The notes under the pieces are model-generated. The model saw only the letters and a list, made by a program, of their open reading frames with translations, was not told where the DNA came from and did no database searches. Of a stretch of DNA of 32,001 nt, positions 1-7,181 are shown in pieces (within the stretch, counting starts at the first letter, position 1; every line of letters starts with the position of its first letter). The stretch is from Synergistaceae bacterium (lineage in GTDB: Bacteria; Synergistota; Synergistia; Synergistales; Aminobacteriaceae). Location of the stretch: contig JAFPZI010000082.1 in NCBI GenBank assembly GCA_017417365.1, positions 1-32,001 on the forward strand. Direction: 5' to 3'. Position numbers and translations under genes: made by a program.

Positions 1-1
1 A

Positions 2-115
2 GTTTTTGAGGCAGTGAGCGGGGACTTGTACTTTGTGGAGGTGGAGGCCTCATTGTCTGAACTTTTGGGGCGCGGGGTGTTCTTTCTTCCCGAAGACGAA
101 GAGGAGGATTTGTGA
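2..115 (+). CDS. 3' end of an unidentified CDS (truncated by window edge)
   Basis: An open frame runs from the window edge to a TGA at 113-115 and encodes at least 37 residues with no internal stop. The last residues are very acidic (FLPEDEEEDL). The stop overlaps the ATG of the next gene (TGATG), which indicates translational coupling and makes this a real gene and an operon member. The visible part is too short to assign a family. Its G-rich third positions match the genes that follow. Confidence 0.6.
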   Translation, partial: VFEAVSGDLYFVEVEASLSELLGRGVFFLPEDEEEDL

Positions 116-1080
116 TGCGAAAAGTTTTCGTGATGATTATTCTGCTGATGGTCTGTGCTCAGGCTCAAGGGGTAATGAGGTTTGACGTGCCCACGAAGAA
201 TACTGCGGCAAGTTCGAGGTTTGAGCTTGATGGAGGGTTGATGGTGGAGTTCTGCGGGATTGTGAGGGACCTGAACGCTGCGGGTGATGTTCGTGAATGT
301 GTGTTCAGTCTGTTCATGGTTACTGCGGAGAAGGATACGCGGCTCGATGTGAAGTCTGAGGCGGTGTTCGACAGTTTCGGGAGGAAGTTCCCCGGGCCTG
401 TTGGAGTGTCTATAGCTGGGAACGGAACGCCCTCCGAGATTATTGGGGAAGTTCCGACTCTTGTGTGGTTTGTGCATAGAGTGCCAGTGAGTGTGAGGGA
501 GCTGCCGAAGTTTTCGCGGATGAAGTTCTGGTTCAACGGCAAAGAAGTAGAACTGCGCGGGGAGTCAGTGCAGTTGTGGGAGGAGTGGACTCGTACGGCC
601 GGGACGAGGAATGAGGCACTTGCAGTGTGGTTGGAGGGGAAGCCGGAGCTTCGGGAGATGTATACGTCGATGAGGAACGCGCCGGACTTGAGCAACGTTG
701 CGGAGTTCGGGGGGCACCACTACAAAGCATACTATGAGCGTATTTCGTGGCACGCGGCCAAGAAGAAGTGTGAGGACTTAGGCGGACACTTGGCCACAAT
801 CACGAGCGCGGAGGAAAATGAATTTGTGCTGGGCATTCTGAATCCCGACAGAAACATTCTCTATTGGCTTGGGGGTTCTGATGATGAGACTGAAGGCCAA
901 TGGCAATGGGTAACAGGTGAGGCGTTCACCTTCACCCTGTGGAACTCTGGCGAACCGAACGGAGGGAGGCGTGAAAGTTTTCTGCAGGTAACCACGTTCT
1001 GGAACAACCGTTGGGGCTGGAACGATGCTACACCTGACGAAAATTCATCGAACGCTTACGTGTGCGAGTGGGACTACTAA
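115..1080 (+). CDS. Secreted protein: unnamed small domain fused to a C-type lectin domain
   Basis: The protein is 321 aa. I chose ATG 115 because AGGAGG lies 7 nt upstream; an in-frame GTG at 112 is less well placed. Residues 1-19 form a signal peptide ending AQAQG, followed by VMRF. Residues about 36-160 resemble the domain that makes up the five genes at 1581-4288: LDG near the start, a FMVTAEKD-like segment, an FDSFGRKF segment, SEIIGEVP, and FNGKEVELR. Residues about 198-321 are a C-type lectin domain with Cys219, the WLGG core, an EPN motif at 280-282, WND at 302-304 and Cys317. EPN plus WND is the calcium and mannose-type ligand site in animal lectins of this fold. The inner cysteine pair is absent. 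It is probably exported to the periplasm or surface; sugar binding is inferred. Confidence 0.85.
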   Translation: MRKVFVMIILLMVCAQAQGVMRFDVPTKNTAASSRFELDGGLMVEFCGIVRDLNAAGDVRECVFSLFMVTAEKDTRLDVKSEAVFDSFGRKFPGPVGVSIAGNGTPSEIIGEVPTLVWFVHRVPVSVRELPKFSRMKFWFNGKEVELRGESVQLWEEWTRTAGTRNEALAVWLEGKPELREMYTSMRNAPDLSNVAEFGGHHYKAYYERISWHAAKKKCEDLGGHLATITSAEENEFVLGILNPDRNILYWLGGSDDETEGQWQWVTGEAFTFTLWNSGEPNGGRRESFLQVTTFWNNRWGWNDATPDENSSNAYVCEWDY

Positions 1081-1092
1081 GGAGGAATCTTT

Positions 1093-1581
1093 ATGAGGAA
1101 TAAACTTTTTGCGGTGATTGTTGTCTTGATGGTGGGCGTTCTTGCTCATGGTGCGGTGAGGTCGGAGGCCTCGAACAAAAGGGGAGCTGCCCGCTTCAGG
1201 GGACACCGCTACATGGTGTTCTACGAGAAACTGAGCTGGCACGATGCCGAGACGAAATGTGAGAGTTTAGGGGGGCACTTGGCGACCATCACGAGCCCTG
1301 AGGAGAATAAATTTGTGCTTGGCCTCCTGAACCCCGACGGAAGGTACGTCTATTGGCTCGGAGGTACCGACGAGGAGACCGAAGGCGTGTGGCAGTGGAT
1401 AACCGGCGAGAAGTTCAGCTTCACCCTGTGGAATGCCGGCGAACCCAACGGAGGGAGTTACGAGAATTACCTGGAGCTGTCCACAGTCTGGAGCGGCCGC
1501 TGGAACTGGAACGACACTATAACCGTTTCCGCGAATGCCTACGTGTGTGAGTGGGACTATTTGATTGAGGAGGAATCTTAA
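1093..1581 (+). CDS. Secreted single-domain C-type lectin-like protein
   Basis: The protein is 162 aa, with AGGAGG placed before ATG 1093. A signal peptide (about residues 1-20, ending LAHG-A) is followed by a short linker and one C-type lectin domain (about 37-156). The domain closely matches the C-terminal half of the preceding gene: Cys56, GGHLATITS, YWLGG, WQWITGE, EPN at 117-119, WND at 139-141 and Cys152. It has only the outer disulfide pair. The EPN/WND pair predicts calcium-dependent binding of mannose-type sugars, which is an inference from animal lectins. The stop overlaps the next start (TAATG). It arose by duplication of the neighbouring lectin half, or the neighbour arose by fusion of such a protein to the unnamed domain. 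Confidence 0.85.
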   Translation: MRNKLFAVIVVLMVGVLAHGAVRSEASNKRGAARFRGHRYMVFYEKLSWHDAETKCESLGGHLATITSPEENKFVLGLLNPDGRYVYWLGGTDEETEGVWQWITGEKFSFTLWNAGEPNGGSYENYLELSTVWSGRWNWNDTITVSANAYVCEWDYLIEEES

Positions 1582-2144
1582 TGCTGAGGAAAATTCTTGC
1601 AGTTGCGTTATTGTTTGGGTTAATCGGGAGTGCAGAGGCCGTAATGATCTTCAGGTCTCAGGAGGAGGGCGGAACTTCATCCGTTAGTCTGCCTGCCTAT
1701 GACAACCCAATGGAGTCCAACGTTGACGAGGGAAGGTTACACGTGAGCTTCAAGGGTATCTTCAGGATTACTGACGGCTACGTGTATGCGTGTTTTGTTG
1801 CGACCCCTGACGAGGACATGGAGATGAATATAGACTGGGACGGGAGCAGGATATTCGACAGTCAGGGGACAATCTTTGAGCTGAGGGACCCTAGCTACTG
1901 GATAGGGAAGAGTCCCGTGAGCCATCGCGAAATAGTGCGTGGAATCCCAATGCCAGTCCTTGTGGGTACTTCGCTCACGACTGAGGAGGCCGGGCAGTTC
2001 CCGATAATAGCGCGTATACGCTTCAAGTGCATGGGGACACAGTTAGAGTTCAGGAACATCAAGGTACGTGATTGGCCGGAGTGGGAGAAGATTCGGGACT
2101 CACTTGGTTTGGCCGTAGCACCGATTGAGCGTCAGGAGCCGTGA
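1581..2144 (+). CDS. Secreted paralogous-family protein, copy 1 (unknown function)
   Basis: The protein is 187 aa with a signal peptide ending GSAEA, followed by VMIF. The mature part carries the family landmarks shared by five consecutive genes: LPAYDNPxE, LHVSFKGIFR, a FVATPDEDM segment, an FDSQG turn, WIG...REIVRGIP, a FPIIARIRF strand and EFRNIKV near the C-terminus. The pattern of alternating hydrophobic strands suggests a beta-sandwich, but I do not recognise a named family. It overlaps the lectin gene before it by one base, and the next gene's ATG overlaps its TGA, so it is translationally coupled on both sides. Export is well supported by the signal peptide; whether it is cargo, adhesin or periplasmic is unknown. 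Confidence 0.8.
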   Translation: MLRKILAVALLFGLIGSAEAVMIFRSQEEGGTSSVSLPAYDNPMESNVDEGRLHVSFKGIFRITDGYVYACFVATPDEDMEMNIDWDGSRIFDSQGTIFELRDPSYWIGKSPVSHREIVRGIPMPVLVGTSLTTEEAGQFPIIARIRFKCMGTQLEFRNIKVRDWPEWEKIRDSLGLAVAPIERQEP

Positions 2145-2695
2145 TGAGCAGGATATTTGCGTTAGTTCTTGTGTGGGCGGTGCTGTGTGGGAGTGCTCAG
2201 GGAGTTATGATATTTTCCCCGTCGGAGCCGCCTCAAGTTCCGGCCAAGACATCGAGGGCTGTGCAGAATGACCCGAGATTGCCGGCGTATGACAACCCGA
2301 TAGAGTCTGACTTAGCGGGAGGGGAATTTCACGTGAGTTTTCTCGCGGTGTCTAAGAAAGATATGGTGCTCAGGGTTGAGAAGGACAATGATATATTTGA
2401 CGGCAGAGGCAGAAAATATCACTGTCCTGATGGGGAACCTCTTCGGGGCAGCGATGGTGCGGATTATGCAGTTTTCACGAATATTGGTAGTGAAGAGACG
2501 CATGACCGTGAAATCATTGCGGGAATCATGACACCCATCGAGTTCCAATTCTTGATGGACCCTGTTTCAGGCGGCACTCTCCCGACAATAGGGCGCGCAC
2601 GTTTCTGCTTCAACGGCGAATGGCTGGAGTTCAGGAACCTCAAAGTCCAAGACTCTTCCCTGTGGAAGGAAATCCGCACCGAACTCGGACTCTGA
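2144..2695 (+). CDS. Secreted paralogous-family protein, copy 2 (unknown function)
   Basis: The protein is 183 aa from ATG 2144, which overlaps the preceding TGA; an in-frame GTG at 2141 would add one residue. A signal peptide ending GSAQG is followed by VMIF. Family landmarks are present: LPAYDNPIESDL, FHVSF, a KKDMVLRV segment, FDGRGRKY, REIIAGI, LPTIGRARFCFNGEW and EFRNLKV. Compared with copies 4 and 5, it has lost about 20 residues between HVSF and the KKDM segment and gained an insert after FDGRGRKY. Its coding strand changes from G-rich to C-rich third positions near base 2560, inside the gene. No named family is recognised. Confidence 0.78.
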   Translation: MSRIFALVLVWAVLCGSAQGVMIFSPSEPPQVPAKTSRAVQNDPRLPAYDNPIESDLAGGEFHVSFLAVSKKDMVLRVEKDNDIFDGRGRKYHCPDGEPLRGSDGADYAVFTNIGSEETHDREIIAGIMTPIEFQFLMDPVSGGTLPTIGRARFCFNGEWLEFRNLKVQDSSLWKEIRTELGL

Positions 2696-2714
2696 GCGCG
2701 AAAGGAGAATCGCA

Positions 2715-3104
2715 ATGACCAGAAAAATTATTATCCTGACAACTATACTCATAGCATCCCTGACCCTATCGCCAGCACAGGCCCGCGACATCCCGTCAGA
2801 CCCATCACTGCCCGCCTGCAACACCCCAATAGAGGCCGACGAAATGCACGACAGCAAGGGCACAAAGTACAGTGAATGGCTCAACACTTGGATAGGCGGA
2901 GAGAATACGGAGAGGCGCGAAATCATTGCGTCAGTGCCGGTGAGGATTATGAAGTGGCTTAGAGTCCCCGTCTCGAAAGCAGGTGAATACCCAACGATTG
3001 CCCGGGTAACCTTCACGTTCAACGACAAACGCTGTCAGTACCGTAACATCAAGGTAGAGGACCGGGACGTTTGGGAAGGCCTCCGAGACCGTGAGGACCT
3101 TTAG
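2715..3104 (+). CDS. Secreted paralogous-family protein, copy 3, internally shortened
   Basis: The protein is 129 aa with AAGGAG upstream of ATG 2715. It has a signal peptide ending SPAQA. The family start (LPACNTPIEAD) passes almost directly into the HDSKGTKY turn, so about 45 residues that hold the LHISFKGVFR and FVATPQNDM strands in copies 4 and 5 are missing. The rest is intact: WIGGENTERREII, YPTIARVTFTFND and QYRNIKVED. The reading frame is preserved, so the gene may still make a short protein, but it could be a decaying copy. Its start region (ATGACCAGAAAA) matches the starts of the next two genes, which points to recent duplication. Confidence 0.72.
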   Translation: MTRKIIILTTILIASLTLSPAQARDIPSDPSLPACNTPIEADEMHDSKGTKYSEWLNTWIGGENTERREIIASVPVRIMKWLRVPVSKAGEYPTIARVTFTFNDKRCQYRNIKVEDRDVWEGLRDREDL

Positions 3105-3119
3105 GAAGGAGAATAATCT

Positions 3120-3680
3120 ATGACCAGAAAACTTTTTGTGATTGCGTTGTTATTCGTGATGATAGCCAGTGTACCAGCGTCGGGAGTTATGGTATTCGGC
3201 AACCCCGAACCCGAACCCGCCCCAAACTCCCCGAGAGTCATCCCCAGCGACCCGAAATTACCCCCCTACGATAACCCTGCGGAGATTGACCTCGACGGCC
3301 CACTACACATCAGCTTCAAGGGAGTCTTCAGGGGTGTGGGCAACAATATGGACCTTATCTGCTTTATATTCGTCGCACTTCCTCAGAATGATATGCGCCT
3401 TCGTCTCGACAGAAGGGACGCTTACGACGGCAAGGGCAGGAAGCTCAACAACTGGCAGAATGTATGGATAGGTGATGAGCGAACAACTGACCGCGAGATT
3501 ATTGGCTATATACCTATAGTTATTTCGAGATGGCTGAAAGTTCCCGCCTCAACTTACGGAGAACTCCCCACGATAGCCCGCGCAGAATTTTGCTTCAACG
3601 GCAAATGGTTTCAGTTCCGCAACATCAAGACCGAAGAATGGTCGGTGTGGCAGGGCATAGCACAAGAATTAGGCCTCTAG
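3120..3680 (+). CDS. Secreted paralogous-family protein, copy 4 (unknown function)
   Basis: The protein is 186 aa, with GAAGGAG before ATG 3120. A signal peptide ending VPASG is followed by VMVFG. It is one of the two most complete family members: a Pro-rich linker, LPPYDNPAEIDLDGPLHI, FKGVFR, FIFVALPQNDMRL, YDGKGRKL, WIGDERTTDREIIGYIP, LPTIARAEFCFNGKW and QFRNIK. The linker probably sets the folded domain away from its N-terminal attachment or cleavage site. It is closest to copy 5 in sequence and in C-rich codon use. No enzyme motif or metal site is visible. The function is unknown; its position between the lectins and the CsgG-family module suggests an exported or surface role. Confidence 0.8.
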   Translation: MTRKLFVIALLFVMIASVPASGVMVFGNPEPEPAPNSPRVIPSDPKLPPYDNPAEIDLDGPLHISFKGVFRGVGNNMDLICFIFVALPQNDMRLRLDRRDAYDGKGRKLNNWQNVWIGDERTTDREIIGYIPIVISRWLKVPASTYGELPTIARAEFCFNGKWFQFRNIKTEEWSVWQGIAQELGL

Positions 3681-3694
3681 GGAGGAGAAGCACA

Positions 3695-4288
3695 ATGACC
3701 AGAAAACTTTTCGTCTTCACTCTGATACTCGTAATGCTCACCTCAAGTTCAGCGTTGGGCGTAATGAGAATCGACACCAGCAGGGGAATCCCAAGAGGCT
3801 CCCTCAACCCTTCACGCACCCTCCCGAGCGACCCCAGACTCCCAGAGTACGACAACCCCACAGAACTCGACCTCGACGGACCTCTACACATCAGCTTCAA
3901 GGGCGTATTCCGTCAGCTCAACGAACAGAAGCAGCCCACAGACTATATAGCGTTCGTGTTCGTTGCGACCCCTCAGAATGATATGCGGCTCGGAGTCGAC
4001 CGCTCAGAACTCTACGACGGCAGCGGCACAAGATTCAACCCCGACGAAATATGGATCGGCCGTGAGCGCACTTCTGAACGCGAAATCATCGGCGGAATCC
4101 CAATGCGAATCTGCGTGTGGTTCAGAGTCCCGCCGGAAGAGTCCGACATCCTCCCAACAGTCGCACGCGTCAACATCACCTTCAACGGCAAGTCTTCCCA
4201 ATACCGCAACATAGTTACTGAGGACGCGTCAATCTGGGAAGGCCTCGCGGAAGAATTGCGCCTCAACAAAAGTCTATTGAGGCCCTAA
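3695..4288 (+). CDS. Secreted paralogous-family protein, copy 5 (unknown function)
   Basis: The protein is 197 aa. I chose ATG 3695 because GGAGGAG lies upstream and a signal peptide (ending SSALG, then VMRI) begins there; the open frame extends back to 3530 but only overlaps the preceding gene. Family landmarks are complete: LPEYDNPTELDLDGPLHI, FKGVFR, FVFVATPQNDMRL, YDGSGTRF, WIGRERTSEREIIGGIP, LPTVARVNITFNGK and QYRNIVTED. It is the last copy in the array. Its third positions are strongly C-rich, unlike copy 1. No catalytic motif is seen. It probably has the same role as copy 4, with sequence divergence mainly in the linker and tail. Confidence 0.8.
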   Translation: MTRKLFVFTLILVMLTSSSALGVMRIDTSRGIPRGSLNPSRTLPSDPRLPEYDNPTELDLDGPLHISFKGVFRQLNEQKQPTDYIAFVFVATPQNDMRLGVDRSELYDGSGTRFNPDEIWIGRERTSEREIIGGIPMRICVWFRVPPEESDILPTVARVNITFNGKSSQYRNIVTEDASIWEGLAEELRLNKSLLRP

Positions 4289-4301
4289 ACTTTGTGCACC
4301 A

Positions 4302-4335
4302 TGCCGGAAAATTCTCAACCTCCGGCAAATCTTTA
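4302..4335 (+). terminator. Weak hairpin between the paralogue array and the LPP20-like gene
   Basis: TGCCGG (4302-4307) pairs with CCGGCA (4322-4327) around a 14-nt loop and is followed by a short, interrupted T-run. It may reduce transcription into the downstream module or protect the 3' end of the array transcript. The stem is only 6 bp, so it is a weak call. Confidence 0.35.
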
Positions 4336-4351
4336 TACAGGAGTGATATTC

Positions 4352-5704
4352 ATGAAGTGTTCTAGTATTTCCCTCAAAGCCTCAACCGTTTTACTGCTCT
4401 TGGCCATGTGCGGAGCCTCGTTCGCAATCAGTGCCGACGACTTCATCCCGCCGGTTCAGGAGGACTCCGCAGCCCGTCGCGCCGAACTCCTCACCGTCAG
4501 CAACGAATCCGCCGTCCACGTCTCACGCAGCGCAAGCCTTGACGCAGAGATCACCGCTGCCCCAACCCTTCAGGACGCAATCAACGCAATCATCGCCAAA
4601 CCCAAACAGGGCTGCCAGTTCGCAGGAGTTACGGGTTACGCTGCCTCAACAATCGTAGCAACAGGCATGGGCACCTACAACCCCAATTACGAAAACGTCA
4701 TGGCCTCACGAATTGAGCAGAGGAACGCCTACGTTGTTGCCTTCATGAGGGCGAAAAGCGAAATGTCCCGCACCTTGTCGGGAATCACAATCGAGGGAGC
4801 GACCTACTTCGAGCAGGACAGCCAGTCAGAGACCACGAGCGCAAAGACCCTCAACAACTTAAGCATGTCCCTCACCGAACGCCTTCACCAGTGGGCGCAG
4901 GCAGTTCTTAGGGGCTACGTTACCTACGCAGTTCAGGACGACGGCAAAGGCAGGGTTTACGTTACCCTAGTGAGTTCCCCGAAGACACGCGGCCAAGTCA
5001 GAAGGGTCAGCGACGGAATAACTGCCACAGACTTACGCAGCGGACTCAACGCGGTTATTGCCGAGATTAAGTCGGGGTTAGTCCCCCCCGTCGGCGGCAG
5101 AATCATCGAGGTACCCGGCACCGGCGAAATTGCTTGGGTAGGTTTCGGCAGCTCAGTAGTCAGGCACGACAACGAACCCGACGTTCAGGCGGAACTTGAG
5201 CTTCAGGCCGAACAGATTGCGGAACTCAGAGCCATTGACGGTCTCGCTGGAATAATCTTAGGCGACACCACACGCTGGGAGGCACACGCAGACGAGTCCA
5301 CGAAGCGTATGATTCAGTCGTTCGAGACCCTGCAGCGTGAGGACCCCACAAGAGGCACTGAGCAGGAGATCCGCGAACTTGAGTCCAGAAGGCGGGAAAT
5401 GCGTAACAGCCTCTCAAGCAGTGAGACAGTCAGCAGCCTACGAAGAGGGACTCTCCCTCCCGGAATTACCCCACAGACCGACATTGACCCAGACGGCTAT
5501 TTTGCCTACGGTATCGCGGTCTACCTCCCCTCAGCGAGCGACAGGGCAGCAGAGGCAAAGCGTGAGATGGACACAACGAGAATAGTCCGTCCCGTCAAGC
5601 CCGCGACTCCCGCCCCAAACGCACCGGCTCCCCAGACCGTCAAGCCCGGCCAGAAGCTAGAGATTAAGAGAGGCCCTTCCGGTGTGGTCGAACAGAGTTT
5701 GTAG
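4352..5704 (+). CDS. Exported protein with two LPP20-like domains
   Basis: The protein is 450 aa. ATG 4352 is preferred: AGGAG precedes it and a signal peptide (ending ASFA) starts there; an upstream in-frame TTG at 4292 would add 20 residues without a signal. Residues about 85-215 hold a GMGTYNPN...A..EQRNAYV.AF..AKSE pattern, and residues about 265-335 hold a second GFGSS...AELELQAEQIAELRA.DGLAG pattern. Both resemble the LPP20/FlgT-N type fold (a G-x-G strand followed by an Ala-rich helix), from memory of the family. A Pro-rich, basic C-terminal tail follows. LPP20-type proteins commonly occur beside CsgG-like outer-membrane components, as here. It overlaps the next gene by 23 bp. Confidence 0.7.
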   Translation: MKCSSISLKASTVLLLLAMCGASFAISADDFIPPVQEDSAARRAELLTVSNESAVHVSRSASLDAEITAAPTLQDAINAIIAKPKQGCQFAGVTGYAASTIVATGMGTYNPNYENVMASRIEQRNAYVVAFMRAKSEMSRTLSGITIEGATYFEQDSQSETTSAKTLNNLSMSLTERLHQWAQAVLRGYVTYAVQDDGKGRVYVTLVSSPKTRGQVRRVSDGITATDLRSGLNAVIAEIKSGLVPPVGGRIIEVPGTGEIAWVGFGSSVVRHDNEPDVQAELELQAEQIAELRAIDGLAGIILGDTTRWEAHADESTKRMIQSFETLQREDPTRGTEQEIRELESRRREMRNSLSSSETVSSLRRGTLPPGITPQTDIDPDGYFAYGIAVYLPSASDRAAEAKREMDTTRIVRPVKPATPAPNAPAPQTVKPGQKLEIKRGPSGVVEQSL

Positions 5705-6572
5705 CGCGTTAATCTGTGTCCTGATTCTCACAGCGTCTCCAGTTTCCGCCAACGGACTTCAGGACGCAGTAAGCTCATTCATCGGGGGAGTTCACTCACT
5801 GCCCGAAGGACTCAGCACGAAGCTCGCCAAGAACCTCGTGAAGACTTCCGGCAGCGTTACGGTCTCAACGGTCAGCGACTCTGGGAACGTTTACGGCCTC
5901 GCAGTTCTCGCGCGAGTTCACGACTCGGAGTCCGACGTTTCCGCAGAACTCGACATAATCACTCAGAACCGGGCGGTCTCCGAAGCGTCATTAAGGCTGG
6001 CGTTTTTCGTGGGACAGGGGGGCGTTGACCGTAAGCTCTTCAGGTATGACGATGCTTTGGGTACGGCCCTGCTCACTCACTACCAGTCGGAGATTCACGC
6101 TCAAGGCTTGAGGGGGCTCCAGACTGTATCAGGAGTGCAGGGTGAATACGTTCTTGGCCTTGCGTGGCTGGACTCACGGACCGCCGGGACTCTCTCGGAC
6201 AACGTCCCAAAGCGCGGGACTCTCGACGACGAATATTGCCGCTTCCTCTACAGGAATCACGCATTGACTCTCTTCGAGGCCGGGAAATTCCGCGAGGCAC
6301 TGCCGGTCTTCAGGAACATTCACGAGTTCAGGTGGTCGGACGTTGATGCGTACCTTGACGCTTCAGAATGCTTCTTACGGACGGCCCAGCCCAAAGAGTG
6401 CGTGAAGTTATTGCGTGAACTCCGTGCAGAACTCGACGCTAAGATGTCCAGCAGGCAGCTTCACAGGGCAGGAAAGTTATTCCGTGAGGCAGGGGACAAA
6501 CAATCAGCGGCTCAGGCACTCAGGGACGCCCGCAAACGTCTTCACGAGGAACAGAGAAAGGGGAGGTATTAA
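5682..6572 (+). CDS. Exported TPR-like protein of the CsgG module
   Basis: The protein is 296 aa from GTG 5682, inside the end of the preceding gene; AGAGAGG lies upstream and a signal peptide (ending SPVSA) follows. Residues about 25-160 have a strand-rich stretch with a GSVTVSTVSD segment, possibly another divergent LPP20/CsgG-like domain. Residues about 185-290 look like helical tetratricopeptide-type repeats (for example YRNHALTLFEAGKFREALPVF and ECFLRTAQPKECVKLLREL). TPR segments usually mediate protein-protein contact, which suggests an assembly or scaffold role in the periplasm. It is followed without a gap by the next gene. The TPR call comes from helix pattern only. Confidence 0.65.
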   Translation: MWSNRVCSALICVLILTASPVSANGLQDAVSSFIGGVHSLPEGLSTKLAKNLVKTSGSVTVSTVSDSGNVYGLAVLARVHDSESDVSAELDIITQNRAVSEASLRLAFFVGQGGVDRKLFRYDDALGTALLTHYQSEIHAQGLRGLQTVSGVQGEYVLGLAWLDSRTAGTLSDNVPKRGTLDDEYCRFLYRNHALTLFEAGKFREALPVFRNIHEFRWSDVDAYLDASECFLRTAQPKECVKLLRELRAELDAKMSSRQLHRAGKLFREAGDKQSAAQALRDARKRLHEEQRKGRY

Positions 6573-7169
6573 TTGCTGAGAAGGTTTGTGTGTATCATTA
6601 TCATTCTGTCAGTCTTCACCGGCACGTCAGAATCTGCAATGCTCAGGAGGGGCAAGCTCTCACCCGGAGGAGGCTCCAGCAACGGCTACGACTCTCAGGG
6701 AGCAATGCCGAGAAGGATTCTCCCTAAGCACGGGGACATAGGCGTAATCGTCGAGGCTCCCGACTACATGCACCAGAGCGCAGCAGAAGCTATGATTATC
6801 CGTGAGCTTGTGAATCACGGTTACAGAGTCGTTGATGAACAGAAGATGAAGCGTATGAAGATGGCGGCGGCAAAAGCTCAGGCGGCACGTTACGCTTTCG
6901 AGGGCAACATAGCGGCACTCCTCAAGGTCAACGGACACTACAGCGCGGCGGCCACAATAGTTGCTCGTGTGAGGGCAAGCTACCCCGTGCGCAACCCTAT
7001 GGGGTCATTGACGGCAACAGCTACGGTAACACTTTTGGCGGTAACTTCCCGCGCAACCAAGCTCGGAGGAGACGTGGCGCAGGGAAAATCCATAGGCTAC
7101 ACAGCAGAAGAGGCCATGCAGAACGCGATCAACAACGCGGTTGAACAGGCACTCTCACAAATATTCTAA
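6573..7169 (+). CDS. Small exported protein of the CsgG module, FlgT-middle-like
   Basis: The protein is 198 aa and begins at TTG 6573, directly after the previous TAA, with GGGGAGG 8 nt upstream. A signal peptide (ending TSESA) is followed by MLRRG and a Gly/Ser linker. The body has a GVIVEAPDYMHQSAAEAMI strand-helix, a GYRVVDEQKMK segment and a C-terminal AEEAMQNAINNAVEQAL helix. This alternation resembles the middle domain of FlgT and related CsgG-fold proteins that sense or bind at the outer membrane; the resemblance is by eye. It is probably a periplasmic partner of the adjoining CsgG-family lipoprotein. Confidence 0.6.
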   Translation: MLRRFVCIIIILSVFTGTSESAMLRRGKLSPGGGSSNGYDSQGAMPRRILPKHGDIGVIVEAPDYMHQSAAEAMIIRELVNHGYRVVDEQKMKRMKMAAAKAQAARYAFEGNIAALLKVNGHYSAAATIVARVRASYPVRNPMGSLTATATVTLLAVTSRATKLGGDVAQGKSIGYTAEEAMQNAINNAVEQALSQIF

Positions 7170-7181
7170 GGAGGAATTGCA

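Noticed and set aside
115-1581. Diversity-generating retroelement with C-type lectin variable proteins
   Set aside because: These elements use lectin-fold targets, but there is no reverse transcriptase, template repeat or Avd-like gene in the window, and the differences between the two domains are spread out and not limited to adenine positions.
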